A stretch of 64,000 nt of DNA from JAIBJN01 sp963699495 (lineage in GTDB: Bacteria; Actinomycetota; Thermoleophilia; Gaiellales; Gaiellaceae), in contig CAVOUB010000006.1 in the NCBI GenBank assembly GCA_963699495.1, positions 65,319 through 129,318 of the forward strand, in the 5' to 3' direction. Made by a program: the position numbers and the translations under genes. Below the pieces are notes generated by a model. The model did not search any database. It saw only the letters and a list, made by a program, of their open reading frames with translations, and was not told where the DNA came from. Shown here piece by piece: positions 43,243 through 50,407 of the stretch (its first letter is position 1; each line of letters begins with the position of its first letter).

Positions 43243-44162
43243 ACCCGGGCCCGGTCCTGGGCCCGCTCGACCTCTGCCAGCACCAGGTTGATGACCCCGT
43301 TCACCGCCGCCTCGATCCGCGTGTTCTCGATCACGGGCACGCCCGCCTTCTCGGCCCGCTCGACGAGGTAGTCCTGGATGCGCCGGATCTCCGGAAGAGC
43401 CCGCAGGTACTTCTGCATCGGACGGAGGCCCTGCGAGCCCGCATCCCGGATCCAGAAGTGGCGCGCGTGCTCGTCCTCGTCGGCGATGGCGAGCATGCAC
43501 TGCACGACGACCGCGCCCTCGTAGGAACGGGGCAGCGCGCCCGGGACGAGGTGGACGCCCTCGACGGCCAGTGAGTAGCTCTCCTCCAGAGCTCTCGCGA
43601 TCACTGCCTTCACACCGACGAGGACGTTGCGGGTCTGCTCCTTGAAGCCGAGCAGCGCCGCGTCGGCCTCCTCGCCCTCGTGGATGCGCACCGCCGGTCC
43701 GGCCTCGAAGCTCGAGTAGTGGATGGAGGGCATGAACTTCTGCGAGAAGAACGCGCGCATCGTCTGGCGGACCGTGTCCGTGGACGTGACGCGCGTGACG
43801 CCGAGCCGGTGCGCGATCTCCGTCGCCACCGTTGATTTTCCTGTCCCGGTGGCGCCCCCGATGAGGAGGACGATCGGCAGGTCGAGCTCGCGGAGCGCCT
43901 GGAGCCGGCGGAGCAGGAGCACCGCCTCGTCCCCCTCGTGGTCGGCCAGGACCGAAGCGGCGACGTCGTACAGCCGCTCGGGGCCGACAGCCTCGTCCTC
44001 GCCGCCCCGCACCAGCTCGCCCTCGATCAGCCGGGCCAGCTCGTAGGCCCGCTCGGGCCGGAGACCGGTGCCCATGAGCGTCTTCGCCATGAGCCCCTTC
44101 GAGTACGGGAGCCTGACGTCCTCGGAGACGAGCGCCTCGGGGGGCCGCCGGTCGGTGTTCAT
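43239..44162 (-). CDS. 2-phosphoglycerate kinase
   Basis: Phosphorylates 2-phosphoglycerate to 2,3-bisphosphoglycerate, the first step of cyclic 2,3-diphosphoglycerate synthesis in thermophilic archaea. 307 residues: an ATP-cone-like N-terminal domain (LPYSKGLMAKTLMGTGLRP), then a P-loop (LLIGGATGTGKSTVATEIA) and the family sequence STDTVRQTMRAFFS with HYSSFEAG. The ATG 44162 lies inside a 10-bp hairpin (44158-44184), so translation may be structure-controlled. Overlaps glpX by 4 nt; the cDPG synthetase is upstream. Confidence 0.92.
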   Translation of the reverse strand: MNTDRRPPEALVSEDVRLPYSKGLMAKTLMGTGLRPERAYELARLIEGELVRGGEDEAVGPERLYDVAASVLADHEGDEAVLLLRRLQALRELDLPIVLLIGGATGTGKSTVATEIAHRLGVTRVTSTDTVRQTMRAFFSQKFMPSIHYSSFEAGPAVRIHEGEEADAALLGFKEQTRNVLVGVKAVIARALEESYSLAVEGVHLVPGALPRSYEGAVVVQCMLAIADEDEHARHFWIRDAGSQGLRPMQKYLRALPEIRRIQDYLVERAEKAGVPVIENTRIEAAVNGVINLVLAEVERAQDRARV

Positions 44163-44184
44163 GGGCCGGCACCTGGCCCATGAA
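44158..44184 (-). promoter_or_regulatory. Hairpin enclosing the 2-phosphoglycerate kinase start codon
   Basis: TTCATGGGCC (plus 44158-44167) is perfectly complementary to GGCCCATGAA (44175-44184), with a 7-nt loop. On the mRNA the start ATG (44162-44160) is inside the 3-prime arm, while the AGGTG ribosome-site-like string is in the loop. The structure could mask initiation until melted, as in an RNA thermometer or ligand-controlled switch. Confidence 0.6.
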
Positions 44185-44239
44185 CTCGGGGAGGGTGCGT
44201 GAGGGAACCGGGAGGTTCCTTCACTGTCTCGAAGAAGGG

Positions 44240-44280
44240 GGCTCGTGGGGGAAACATGGTTTCCCCCACGGGAGCGAGCC
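44240..44280. promoter_or_regulatory. Long hairpin between the cDPG synthetase and kinase genes
   Basis: CGTGGGGGAAAC (44244-44255) and GTTTCCCCCACG (44259-44270) form a perfect 12-bp stem with a 3-nt loop, and CGAGCC extends the outer end. A smaller GGAACC-GGGA-GGTTCC hairpin lies at 44205-44220. No T run follows on either strand, so an RNA-processing or regulatory role is more likely than simple termination. Confidence 0.5.
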
Positions 44281-44295
44281 GGGGGCGAGCGACGT

Positions 44296-45591
44296 TCATA
44301 CCAAGGCCCTCTCGGCGACCACGGCGTCGGCGAGCGCGGTGACCGCCCCGTCCAGGTCTGCCTCGCCCGGGAGCGGCACCACCTCGTTGTCGGCGAACAC
44401 GACCGGGATGCCGCGGGTCTCTCCGGCCTCGGCGACGACCTCGATGGCGGCCGCCTTGATCTCGGTGAGGAAGACCTCCGCCTCGCGGGCAGCCGGCGAG
44501 TCGATGTCGGCCAGCAGCGCGTCGCGGCTGGCGAGGTTGCCGGAGACGAGGACGATCTCGGCGCCGTGCTCCCGCTCGAGGTGCTCGCGCAGCCGGTCGT
44601 GAATGGCCGCCGGGGAGGTGGAGAAGAACGCGACCCGACGTCCCGAGATCGGGCGGGCCGGCGTCGGGCGAAGGACCGTGGCGATCACGGGGAGATGCGG
44701 GTCGACGTCGGCGATCGCCGTGCGCAACGCGTCTACCTGCGCCGGCGTGGCCAGCGGCTCCTCGCACATGGTCAGGACGACGAGGTCGCTCAGGAAGAGG
44801 CGATAGGGGCCCAAGCTCCCGGCCACCGCTTCCGGCCCCTGGTGAGCGGCGGTGACGAGGATGCGCCGGCCGGCCTCGACCGGCGGGATCGTCGTCCCGC
44901 TCGCCTCCAGGAGGACGAGCTCGGGCTCGAGGGCGGCGGCCAGCTGCGCAGCCTCCTCGACGTTGGAGACGAACGGCTCTCCCGCAAGGCCGCCCCCGCA
45001 GCGGCGGGCGCCCACGGTGACGACGCTCGCGAGCGCGGCGTCCTCGAGATAGTCGGACGCGGCGTGCACGCCCGAGCGCGAGAGCGCCAGCAAGTCCTCG
45101 AGGGTCGGAGAGGCCTGGGTCACGACCGGCTCGGCCGGGCCTCCACGGCCCATCGCGACGACGACCACGTCGCGCGAGCGGGCGAGCAGCCGGGCGACGT
45201 GGCCCGACACGGCTGTCTTCCCAACCCGCTTGCCGGTGCCGATGATCGCCAGCGCCGGCTGCGAGTAGGGCGCGAACCGCACGGGGTCGAGCCTGAAGTC
45301 GGCGCCGACGTACGGGACACCGTGCGCAAGCGCCCGTGACGCGAGCCGGAACCGGCGCCTCGGGTCCACGACGGGCTCGTCCGAGAGGTCGACGACAACG
45401 TCCACCTCCACCTCGGCCAGCGCGTCGGTCAGCTTGTTCCACAGCGGAACGCCATAGTCGGGCACGCCGTCTCGAAGCTTCTCCGCACCCCCGAGCATGA
45501 CCGCCCCGACCACCTCGTACCGAAGCGCGGCGAGCGTCTCGATCACGACGTCGGGATAGTGCTCTCCGTCGACGAGCGCCAGGGCCCTCAT
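44296..45591 (-). CDS. Cyclic 2,3-diphosphoglycerate synthetase
   Basis: ATP-dependent closure of 2,3-bisphosphoglycerate to the cyclic form, a thermoprotectant in archaea such as Methanothermus. 431 residues; N-terminal MRALALVDGEHYPDVVIETL, GAVMLGGAEKL, and the P-loop-like GTGKRVGKTAVSGHVARLL near residue 135 match the family, as do the VLLEASGTTIPP and ISGRRVAFFSTSP regions. Overlaps the metallophosphoesterase by 4 nt. Rare in Bacteria but reported in Rubrobacter-type lineages, consistent with the presumed taxon. Confidence 0.88.
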   Translation of the reverse strand: MRALALVDGEHYPDVVIETLAALRYEVVGAVMLGGAEKLRDGVPDYGVPLWNKLTDALAEVEVDVVVDLSDEPVVDPRRRFRLASRALAHGVPYVGADFRLDPVRFAPYSQPALAIIGTGKRVGKTAVSGHVARLLARSRDVVVVAMGRGGPAEPVVTQASPTLEDLLALSRSGVHAASDYLEDAALASVVTVGARRCGGGLAGEPFVSNVEEAAQLAAALEPELVLLEASGTTIPPVEAGRRILVTAAHQGPEAVAGSLGPYRLFLSDLVVLTMCEEPLATPAQVDALRTAIADVDPHLPVIATVLRPTPARPISGRRVAFFSTSPAAIHDRLREHLEREHGAEIVLVSGNLASRDALLADIDSPAAREAEVFLTEIKAAAIEVVAEAGETRGIPVVFADNEVVPLPGEADLDGAVTALADAVVAERALV

Positions 45592-46373
45592 GGCCGCCGG
45601 GTCAGCTCCGTCTCGATGCGGGCGGTGTACTTCTCGTATTCGAGTGTCTCGGTCGAGAACTGGATGATCCGCTCCTGACCGTGGTAGGGGTACTTTCGCC
45701 AGACGTCGACATGCTTGCCCTCGATCTCGATCAGGTTGTAGCACGGCCTCGTCTTGCCCCTCAGGCGCAGGGAGGAAACGGTGCCGGCGTTGACCACGAA
45801 CAGGTTCTCGAGCCGCCACGCGTAGGGCACGTGCTTGTGGCCGGAGAGGACGAGGTTGACGCCGACGTGCTGGAGCACCTCGAGGGCGTCCCCGGCGTCG
45901 TAGACGACGTTGCGCTCGCGCCCGGTCCCCGGCACGGGGAGCAGATGGTGGTGGAGGACGAAGATGCGGAAGTCGGCCGGCTCGGCGAACTGCTCCTCGA
46001 TCCACTGATAGCGGCCGCGGCCGATGACGCCGTGGTCGAGGTCCGGCTCCGACGAGTCGACGCCGACGACCGTGACGCCGTTGACGTGCACGGTGCGCCG
46101 GCGCTCGCCGAACAGCTCTTCGAAATGGATGTAGCCGACGTTGCGCGAATCGTGGTTCCCGGGGACGACGACCACGTTCTCGCAGACGAGCCGCTCGAGG
46201 TAGCTCTTGGCCTCCGCGTACTCCTGCTGGAAGCCGAACGTGGTCAGGTCACCCGAGCAGACGACGACGTCGGGCTCGACCTCGTTGATCTCCATGATCG
46301 CGCGCTCGGCGAGGTTGGGAACGAAATACGGCGATCCACAGTGGAGATCGGAGAAGTGCGCGATCTTGAACAG
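45588..46373 (-). CDS. Metallophosphoesterase (non-AUG start)
   Basis: Calcineurin-like phosphoesterase of about 261 residues. The metal-binding blocks are FSDLHCG, VVCSGDLT, VVPGNHDSRN, VLHHHLLPV and LSGHKHVPY. The first ATG, at 46295, would drop the DLH metal motif; the conserved start extends to CTG 46373 (reading LFKIAHFSDLHCG), preceded by AAGGGG, with no AUG, GUG or UUG in frame. In the cDPG operon it may hydrolyse cyclic or linear diphosphoglycerate or act in signalling (inference). Confidence 0.85.
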   Translation of the reverse strand: MFKIAHFSDLHCGSPYFVPNLAERAIMEINEVEPDVVVCSGDLTTFGFQQEYAEAKSYLERLVCENVVVVPGNHDSRNVGYIHFEELFGERRRTVHVNGVTVVGVDSSEPDLDHGVIGRGRYQWIEEQFAEPADFRIFVLHHHLLPVPGTGRERNVVYDAGDALEVLQHVGVNLVLSGHKHVPYAWRLENLFVVNAGTVSSLRLRGKTRPCYNLIEIEGKHVDVWRKYPYHGQERIIQFSTETLEYEKYTARIETELTRRP

Positions 46374-46448
46374 CGAGTGCCCCTTCGCAGACGGCGGTAC
46401 ACCAATTCTAGGAGGGTCGTCCGGGGTCGTTGCTACCTTTCCAGGAGG

Positions 46449-46808
46449 ATGCGCCCAGAAAGCGGCGATTTCCAGGATGATTCCGGGGCCAGTTTTGCCA
46501 ACGAGGCGGAGGCCGAATGTGCGCGCCTCCTCGACTACTACGGCATCCCCTGGGAGTACGAGCCTCGCTCCTTCCCGCTCGAGACCGACGAGGAGGGACG
46601 AGTCGTCGAGGCGTTCACGCCCGACTTCTTCCTACCCGAGCAGGATCTCTACCTCGAGGTCACCGTGATGAAGCAGTCGCTCGTCACGCGCAAGAACCGC
46701 AAGATCCGGAAGTTCCGGGAGCGGTATCCCGACATCAAGGTCAAGCTCTTCACGCGGCGCGACTTCGAGCGGCTGGGTCAGAAATACGGCCTGAACCTCG
46801 TTACGTAG
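46449..46808 (+). CDS. PD-(D/E)XK-like nuclease-fold protein
   Basis: 119 residues, ATG 46449 just after CCAGGAGG. Pattern ANEAEAECARLLDYYGIPWEYE, then FTPDFFLPEQDLYLEVTVMK, matches the PD-(D/E)XK core (Asp in TPDF, Glu-x-Thr in LEVT, then Lys). Similar proteins are often small DNA endonuclease-related factors next to hypoxanthine phosphoribosyltransferase. Activity unproven. Confidence 0.75.
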   Translation: MRPESGDFQDDSGASFANEAEAECARLLDYYGIPWEYEPRSFPLETDEEGRVVEAFTPDFFLPEQDLYLEVTVMKQSLVTRKNRKIRKFRERYPDIKVKLFTRRDFERLGQKYGLNLVT

Positions 46809-47332
46809 AGCCTCGCCCGGGCGAGGTCTATCTCTCCAGGGAGGAGCTCGCGGCGCGTGTCGGCGAGCTGGGCGCCGAGATCGCACGCGACTACGCCGGC
46901 CGTGACCTCGTCCTCGTCACCGTCCTCAAGGGCGCGTTCGTCTTCGCGGCGGACCTCGCGCGGGCGACGCCGATCCCCCACGCGATGGACTTCCTCGACC
47001 TGGCCAGCTACGGAGGCGGCGCCCCGGAGCGGAGCCGGATCCGGCTGCTGAAGGACCTCGAGCTTCCGATCGGCGGACGCGACGTCCTCCTGGTCGAGAA
47101 TGTCGTGGACACGGGGCTGACGCTCAACTACGTCGTGAAGACGCTGAAGCTCCGCGACCCGAGCGACGTCGCCATCTGCACGCTGTTCGACCGCCCGTAC
47201 CGGCGCCTCGTGGACGACCTCCCGATGCGCTACGTCGGCTTCACGATCCCGGATCAGTTCTTCCTCGGCTACGGCTTCGACTTGCACGAGCGCTATCGCG
47301 GGCTGCCCGACGTGCACGCCGCCGAAGACTAG
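46805..47332 (+). CDS. hpt: Hypoxanthine phosphoribosyltransferase (start uncertain)
   Basis: Salvage of hypoxanthine/guanine with PRPP. PRPP loop seen in VLLVENVVDTGLTL and the C-terminal IPDQFFLGYGFDLHERYRG motif is typical. The acidic pair normally Glu-Asp reads Glu-Asn. The protein must begin close to 46805 (sequence EPRPGEVYLSREELAARV), but there is no AUG, GUG or UUG in frame between 46520 and 46985. A rare start codon, coupling to the upstream gene or an assembly error are all possible. Confidence 0.85.
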   Translation, partial: VEPRPGEVYLSREELAARVGELGAEIARDYAGRDLVLVTVLKGAFVFAADLARATPIPHAMDFLDLASYGGGAPERSRIRLLKDLELPIGGRDVLLVENVVDTGLTLNYVVKTLKLRDPSDVAICTLFDRPYRRLVDDLPMRYVGFTIPDQFFLGYGFDLHERYRGLPDVHAAED

Positions 47333-48039
47333 GCGGCCGACCAGCGATCCACCCACTCCGGGTCAAGACGCCGGAGACGCGCCTTCCGCAGGTTCTCGCG
47401 CATGACCCAGCGAACATCCGGGTCGTCCGACGCAAGCCATCGCTCCAGCATCGGCTTCCCTTCGTCCGGCGCGGCGACGACGGCCACGCTCCAGCAGTAC
47501 CCGAGGCCCTTCCTGAGCACGCGAAAGGGCTCCGAACGTCGGTCATGCTCGGCCGCGAGTGACGCGGTCACCCTGTCGAGGAGGGTCAGCGTCCGCCGCG
47601 CGTCGGCCGGGTCCCGCAGGAGCCTGGGCTCGCAGACCGCCGCGGCCGCAGCACGGCGCTCGAGCAGGTTGCCTCGCGCCCAGCCCTCCATCTCCCGGAG
47701 GAGCCGCGTGGGGTCGGCGTCACCGAGCCGCTGCAGGCCGAGGACGACGGCCTCACGCACCCGCCAGCGATCGTTAGACGCCGCGGCCCGGAGCTCGGGC
47801 AGGACGTCCTGGCGCCCCTCGGCGAGCAGCTTCCCGAGCCCGACGAGCCCGCAGACGACCAGGAATTCCTCGTCGCCGGCGAGGAGCCGCCGGAAGAGCG
47901 CCTCGTCGCCTTCGTCGGCGACGGCCTCGACCAGCTCGAGGTTGGCGCGAGGGCCGGGCAGGCCCGAGTGCTCGTTGAGGAAGGGCTCCCAGTCCGTGAG
48001 CCCGCGGAGCTCGAGGCGGTAGTCCTCTCGCCGGCTCAG
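47329..48039 (-). CDS. HEAT-repeat protein (CTG start overlapping the upstream stop)
   Basis: About 236 residues composed of helical HEAT-type repeats (EALFRRLLAGDEEFLVVCGL; RWRVREAVVLGLQRLGDAD; ending DPDVRWVMRENLRKARL). The frame continues upstream only to a CTG at 48039 that overlaps the M23 peptidase stop as CTGA; no AUG/GUG/UUG fits nearby. HEAT proteins are interaction scaffolds. Its stop shares CTAG with hpt. Confidence 0.75.
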   Translation of the reverse strand: MSRREDYRLELRGLTDWEPFLNEHSGLPGPRANLELVEAVADEGDEALFRRLLAGDEEFLVVCGLVGLGKLLAEGRQDVLPELRAAASNDRWRVREAVVLGLQRLGDADPTRLLREMEGWARGNLLERRAAAAAVCEPRLLRDPADARRTLTLLDRVTASLAAEHDRRSEPFRVLRKGLGYCWSVAVVAAPDEGKPMLERWLASDDPDVRWVMRENLRKARLRRLDPEWVDRWSAA

Positions 48040-49223
48040 AGGTAGCCCATGGGGTCGACCGCGGTCCCGTTGACCCGCACCTCGAAGTGGAGGTGCGGGC
48101 CTGTCGAGTTGCCGGTCGAGCCGACCGCGCCGATCACGGTTCCCTGCGAGACCGACCCGCCGCCCACGTAGATCGCCGACTGGTGGCCGTACGCCGTCGC
48201 CAGGCCGTTCCCGTGGTCGATGATCGTCAGGTTCCCGTAGCCGCCCATCCAGCCGGCGAAGATGACCGTCCCGGCAGCCGCCGCGCGAATGGACGTGCCG
48301 GTGGGGGCGGCGATGTCGATGCCCTCGTGCATCCGCCCCCAACGCCAGCCGAAGCCGCTCGTGACGACGCCGTTCACCGGCCAGATGAAGCCGCTCGACG
48401 ACGAGCCGTCCCCGCTCGAGCCTCCGGTCGAGCCCCGGATCTGAGCGGCGAGCGCGGCGCTCTCTGCCTGCAGGTCCTCGAGGTCTTCCTGGGCGTCTGC
48501 GCGACTCGCACGAACCCCCGTCAGGACGCTCTCCCGGTTCGCCTTGGCCGCCGCGAGCGCATTCTGCTGCGCGACGAGCGTCGCTCGGGCGGCGACCTGC
48601 TCGGCGGTCTTCCGCGCCAGCACGTTCGTCTCCTGGGCGACCTCCGTCTTGGTCAGCCGCGTCTGCTCGCGCGCCACCTTCATCTCGCCGCGGAGCCGGC
48701 TGATCTGCGCCGTGATCGCCTGGTCCTGCCGGCCGATCGTCTCGAAGTACTCGAGCTCGTCGAGGAGGTCACCGAGGGTCTGGACCTGGAGGAGGATTCC
48801 GAACGAGTCGGTCTCGTCACTCTGGTAGAGCTCGACAAGCCGCTCCTCGAGATGGCGCTGGGCGATCTGGAGCTGCGTCTGCAGGTGCTCGATCTCGCGC
48901 GACTGGATCCCGATGCGCTCCATGAGCTTCGCCAGACGCGCCCGGTGCGCCGAGAGCTCGGTCTCGAGCTTGGAGATCAAGGCGGAGAGCGAGCCGATGT
49001 CGCCGCCGAGCGCGTCGATCCGCTGGCTCGCGGCCCGGATCTCCGAGGTCAGCGTCCCTTCCTGGGCGCGGGCGGCCGCGATCTCGTCGCGCAGCCCGGA
49101 GATCTTTCGGTCGATGGACGCCTTGCGGTCGCTAGGGGACTGGCCGAGGGCGGCCGGGACGGCCAGCGCGACGAACGCCCCCAGGAGCGCGACGAGCAGA
49201 CAGGTGCGGCGAGCGTCAACCAC
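48036..49223 (-). CDS. Secreted M23-family peptidoglycan hydrolase with coiled coil
   Basis: 395 residues from GTG 49223: signal peptide (CLLVALLGAFVALAVPAALG), long coiled coil (about 30-250) like EnvC/NlpD-type activators, then LytM/M23 domain with HEGIDIAAPTGTSIRAAAAG and the zinc site GPHLHFEVRVNG. It cuts or helps cut the cell-wall stem or cross-bridge; retention of the HLH motif suggests an active enzyme. Confidence 0.93.
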   Translation of the reverse strand: MVDARRTCLLVALLGAFVALAVPAALGQSPSDRKASIDRKISGLRDEIAAARAQEGTLTSEIRAASQRIDALGGDIGSLSALISKLETELSAHRARLAKLMERIGIQSREIEHLQTQLQIAQRHLEERLVELYQSDETDSFGILLQVQTLGDLLDELEYFETIGRQDQAITAQISRLRGEMKVAREQTRLTKTEVAQETNVLARKTAEQVAARATLVAQQNALAAAKANRESVLTGVRASRADAQEDLEDLQAESAALAAQIRGSTGGSSGDGSSSSGFIWPVNGVVTSGFGWRWGRMHEGIDIAAPTGTSIRAAAAGTVIFAGWMGGYGNLTIIDHGNGLATAYGHQSAIYVGGGSVSQGTVIGAVGSTGNSTGPHLHFEVRVNGTAVDPMGYL

Positions 49224-49336
49224 CGGAACGATTTCGGCGAGAACGCAGGCGTCCCTGCGCGTCCCCACCGGGGGTCTTCGGACTCGAACGGCCTTTGTTG
49301 TAGCACGGCGACCGGCGGCGTGCGCGCAGCGCGGAG

Positions 49337-50077
49337 CTAAGCCTTGGGGGCGCGCAACCGTCTCCGCCGCTTGGTTTCAGGCGCAGGAGGGTGTTCCGGC
49401 CGCGGAGGCGGGTCCTCCGGCGACGGCGCCGGGACCGGCTCCGGGGAAGGCTCGGGGACGCGCGCGGGCTCGGGCAGTGCTTCCCGCCGGCTCGTCGGGG
49501 CGACCTCGGCCTGCACCTGCCGGACGCGCTCGTCCATCTCGCCGACGAGAGCGGCGATCTCGGCCTCCTTCCCGGCGATCCTGGCGCCGACGTCGTCGAG
49601 CTGGGTCTTCGCCGCGCCCGCGGCCGCGGCGTCGCCGCCGTGCGTGGCCCGGCCGAGCTCGTAGTAGCCGCGACTGCGCTCCGACTGCAGCTCGGCGAGC
49701 TCGCGGCGGAGGCGGAAAAGCTCGAGCTGGCCTCGCGAGCGTGCTCCGACCACCCGGCGGTGGGTGCCGAGCCGGGCTCGTGCCGTCCCGAGCGCGGCGC
49801 CCGTCTCCCGGCGCCCGGCTTCCCAGCGGAGCAGGAGGACCACGGCCGCAAGGGCCAGCGCAAGAGCGCCCCAGAGCCAGGCCTGCAAGCCGACGAGCAG
49901 GATCCCGACCCCGGCGAGCGCGACACCGGCAAGTACACCGAGGTCGGGCGCCGACCAGTACGTGCGCAGGCGCGCCTCGACACCTTCGGGGTCGGGAAGC
50001 GGGCCGCCGCACGCAGGGCAGAGACGGCTCTCGGCGGACACCGTCGAGCCGCACGTGGGGCAGCTACTGGCCGACAT
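49337..50077 (-). CDS. Zinc-ribbon membrane protein with coiled coil
   Basis: 246 residues from ATG 50077. N-terminal zinc ribbon (CPTCGSTVSAESRLCPACG), two close hydrophobic helices (about 45-85), an Arg/Glu-rich coiled coil and a long Pro-rich tail ending in a basic patch. Overlaps the CcmI-like gene by 14 nt on the same strand, so co-expression with the cytochrome c maturation genes is likely. Function unknown. Confidence 0.75.
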   Translation of the reverse strand: MSASSCPTCGSTVSAESRLCPACGGPLPDPEGVEARLRTYWSAPDLGVLAGVALAGVGILLVGLQAWLWGALALALAAVVLLLRWEAGRRETGAALGTARARLGTHRRVVGARSRGQLELFRLRRELAELQSERSRGYYELGRATHGGDAAAAGAAKTQLDDVGARIAGKEAEIAALVGEMDERVRQVQAEVAPTSRREALPEPARVPEPSPEPVPAPSPEDPPPRPEHPPAPETKRRRRLRAPKA

Positions 50078-50399
50078 CGACTTCCTCTGGCTCCCGGTCT
50101 TGTCGTTCCTCATGCTCGAGCGCGCGGAGCGCCTCCCCGGCGGCACGGCGCAGGGGGCCGACGAGCGCGCGGTAGTCCTCGTCGGTGATCTTGCCTGTCC
50201 GGTGGTCGAACTCGAGCTCCTTCAGCGCCCCGAGGGCGCGGTCGCGCTCCTCCAGGAGCCGGAGACGCGCCTGCTCCTCGGCATCGGGCCCGCCGAGAGC
50301 GTCGTCGCCGGCCGCCGCCTGCCGCAGCAGCGGCCGGGCCACGAAGACCACGCACGCAGCGGCGAGCAGGGCGCCGAGTGCCAGGGCGATGATCTCCAT
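50064..50399 (-). CDS. CcmI-like cytochrome c biogenesis protein
   Basis: 111 residues. One N-terminal helix (IIALALGALLAAACVVFVARPLL) followed by a coiled coil with EERDRALGALKELEFDHRTGKI and TDEDYRALVGPL, the signature of the CcmI/CycH N-terminal part. No TPR region, so it is a short form. Follows ccmF by 8 nt. Confidence 0.85.
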   Translation of the reverse strand: MEIIALALGALLAAACVVFVARPLLRQAAAGDDALGGPDAEEQARLRLLEERDRALGALKELEFDHRTGKITDEDYRALVGPLRRAAGEALRALEHEERQDREPEEVDVGQ

Positions 50400-50407
50400 C
50401 GGAGGCG

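Noticed and set aside
49264..49310. tRNA T-arm-like string GTTCGAGTCC on the minus strand
   Set aside because: No 5-bp stem around it and no acceptor stem at the expected distance.
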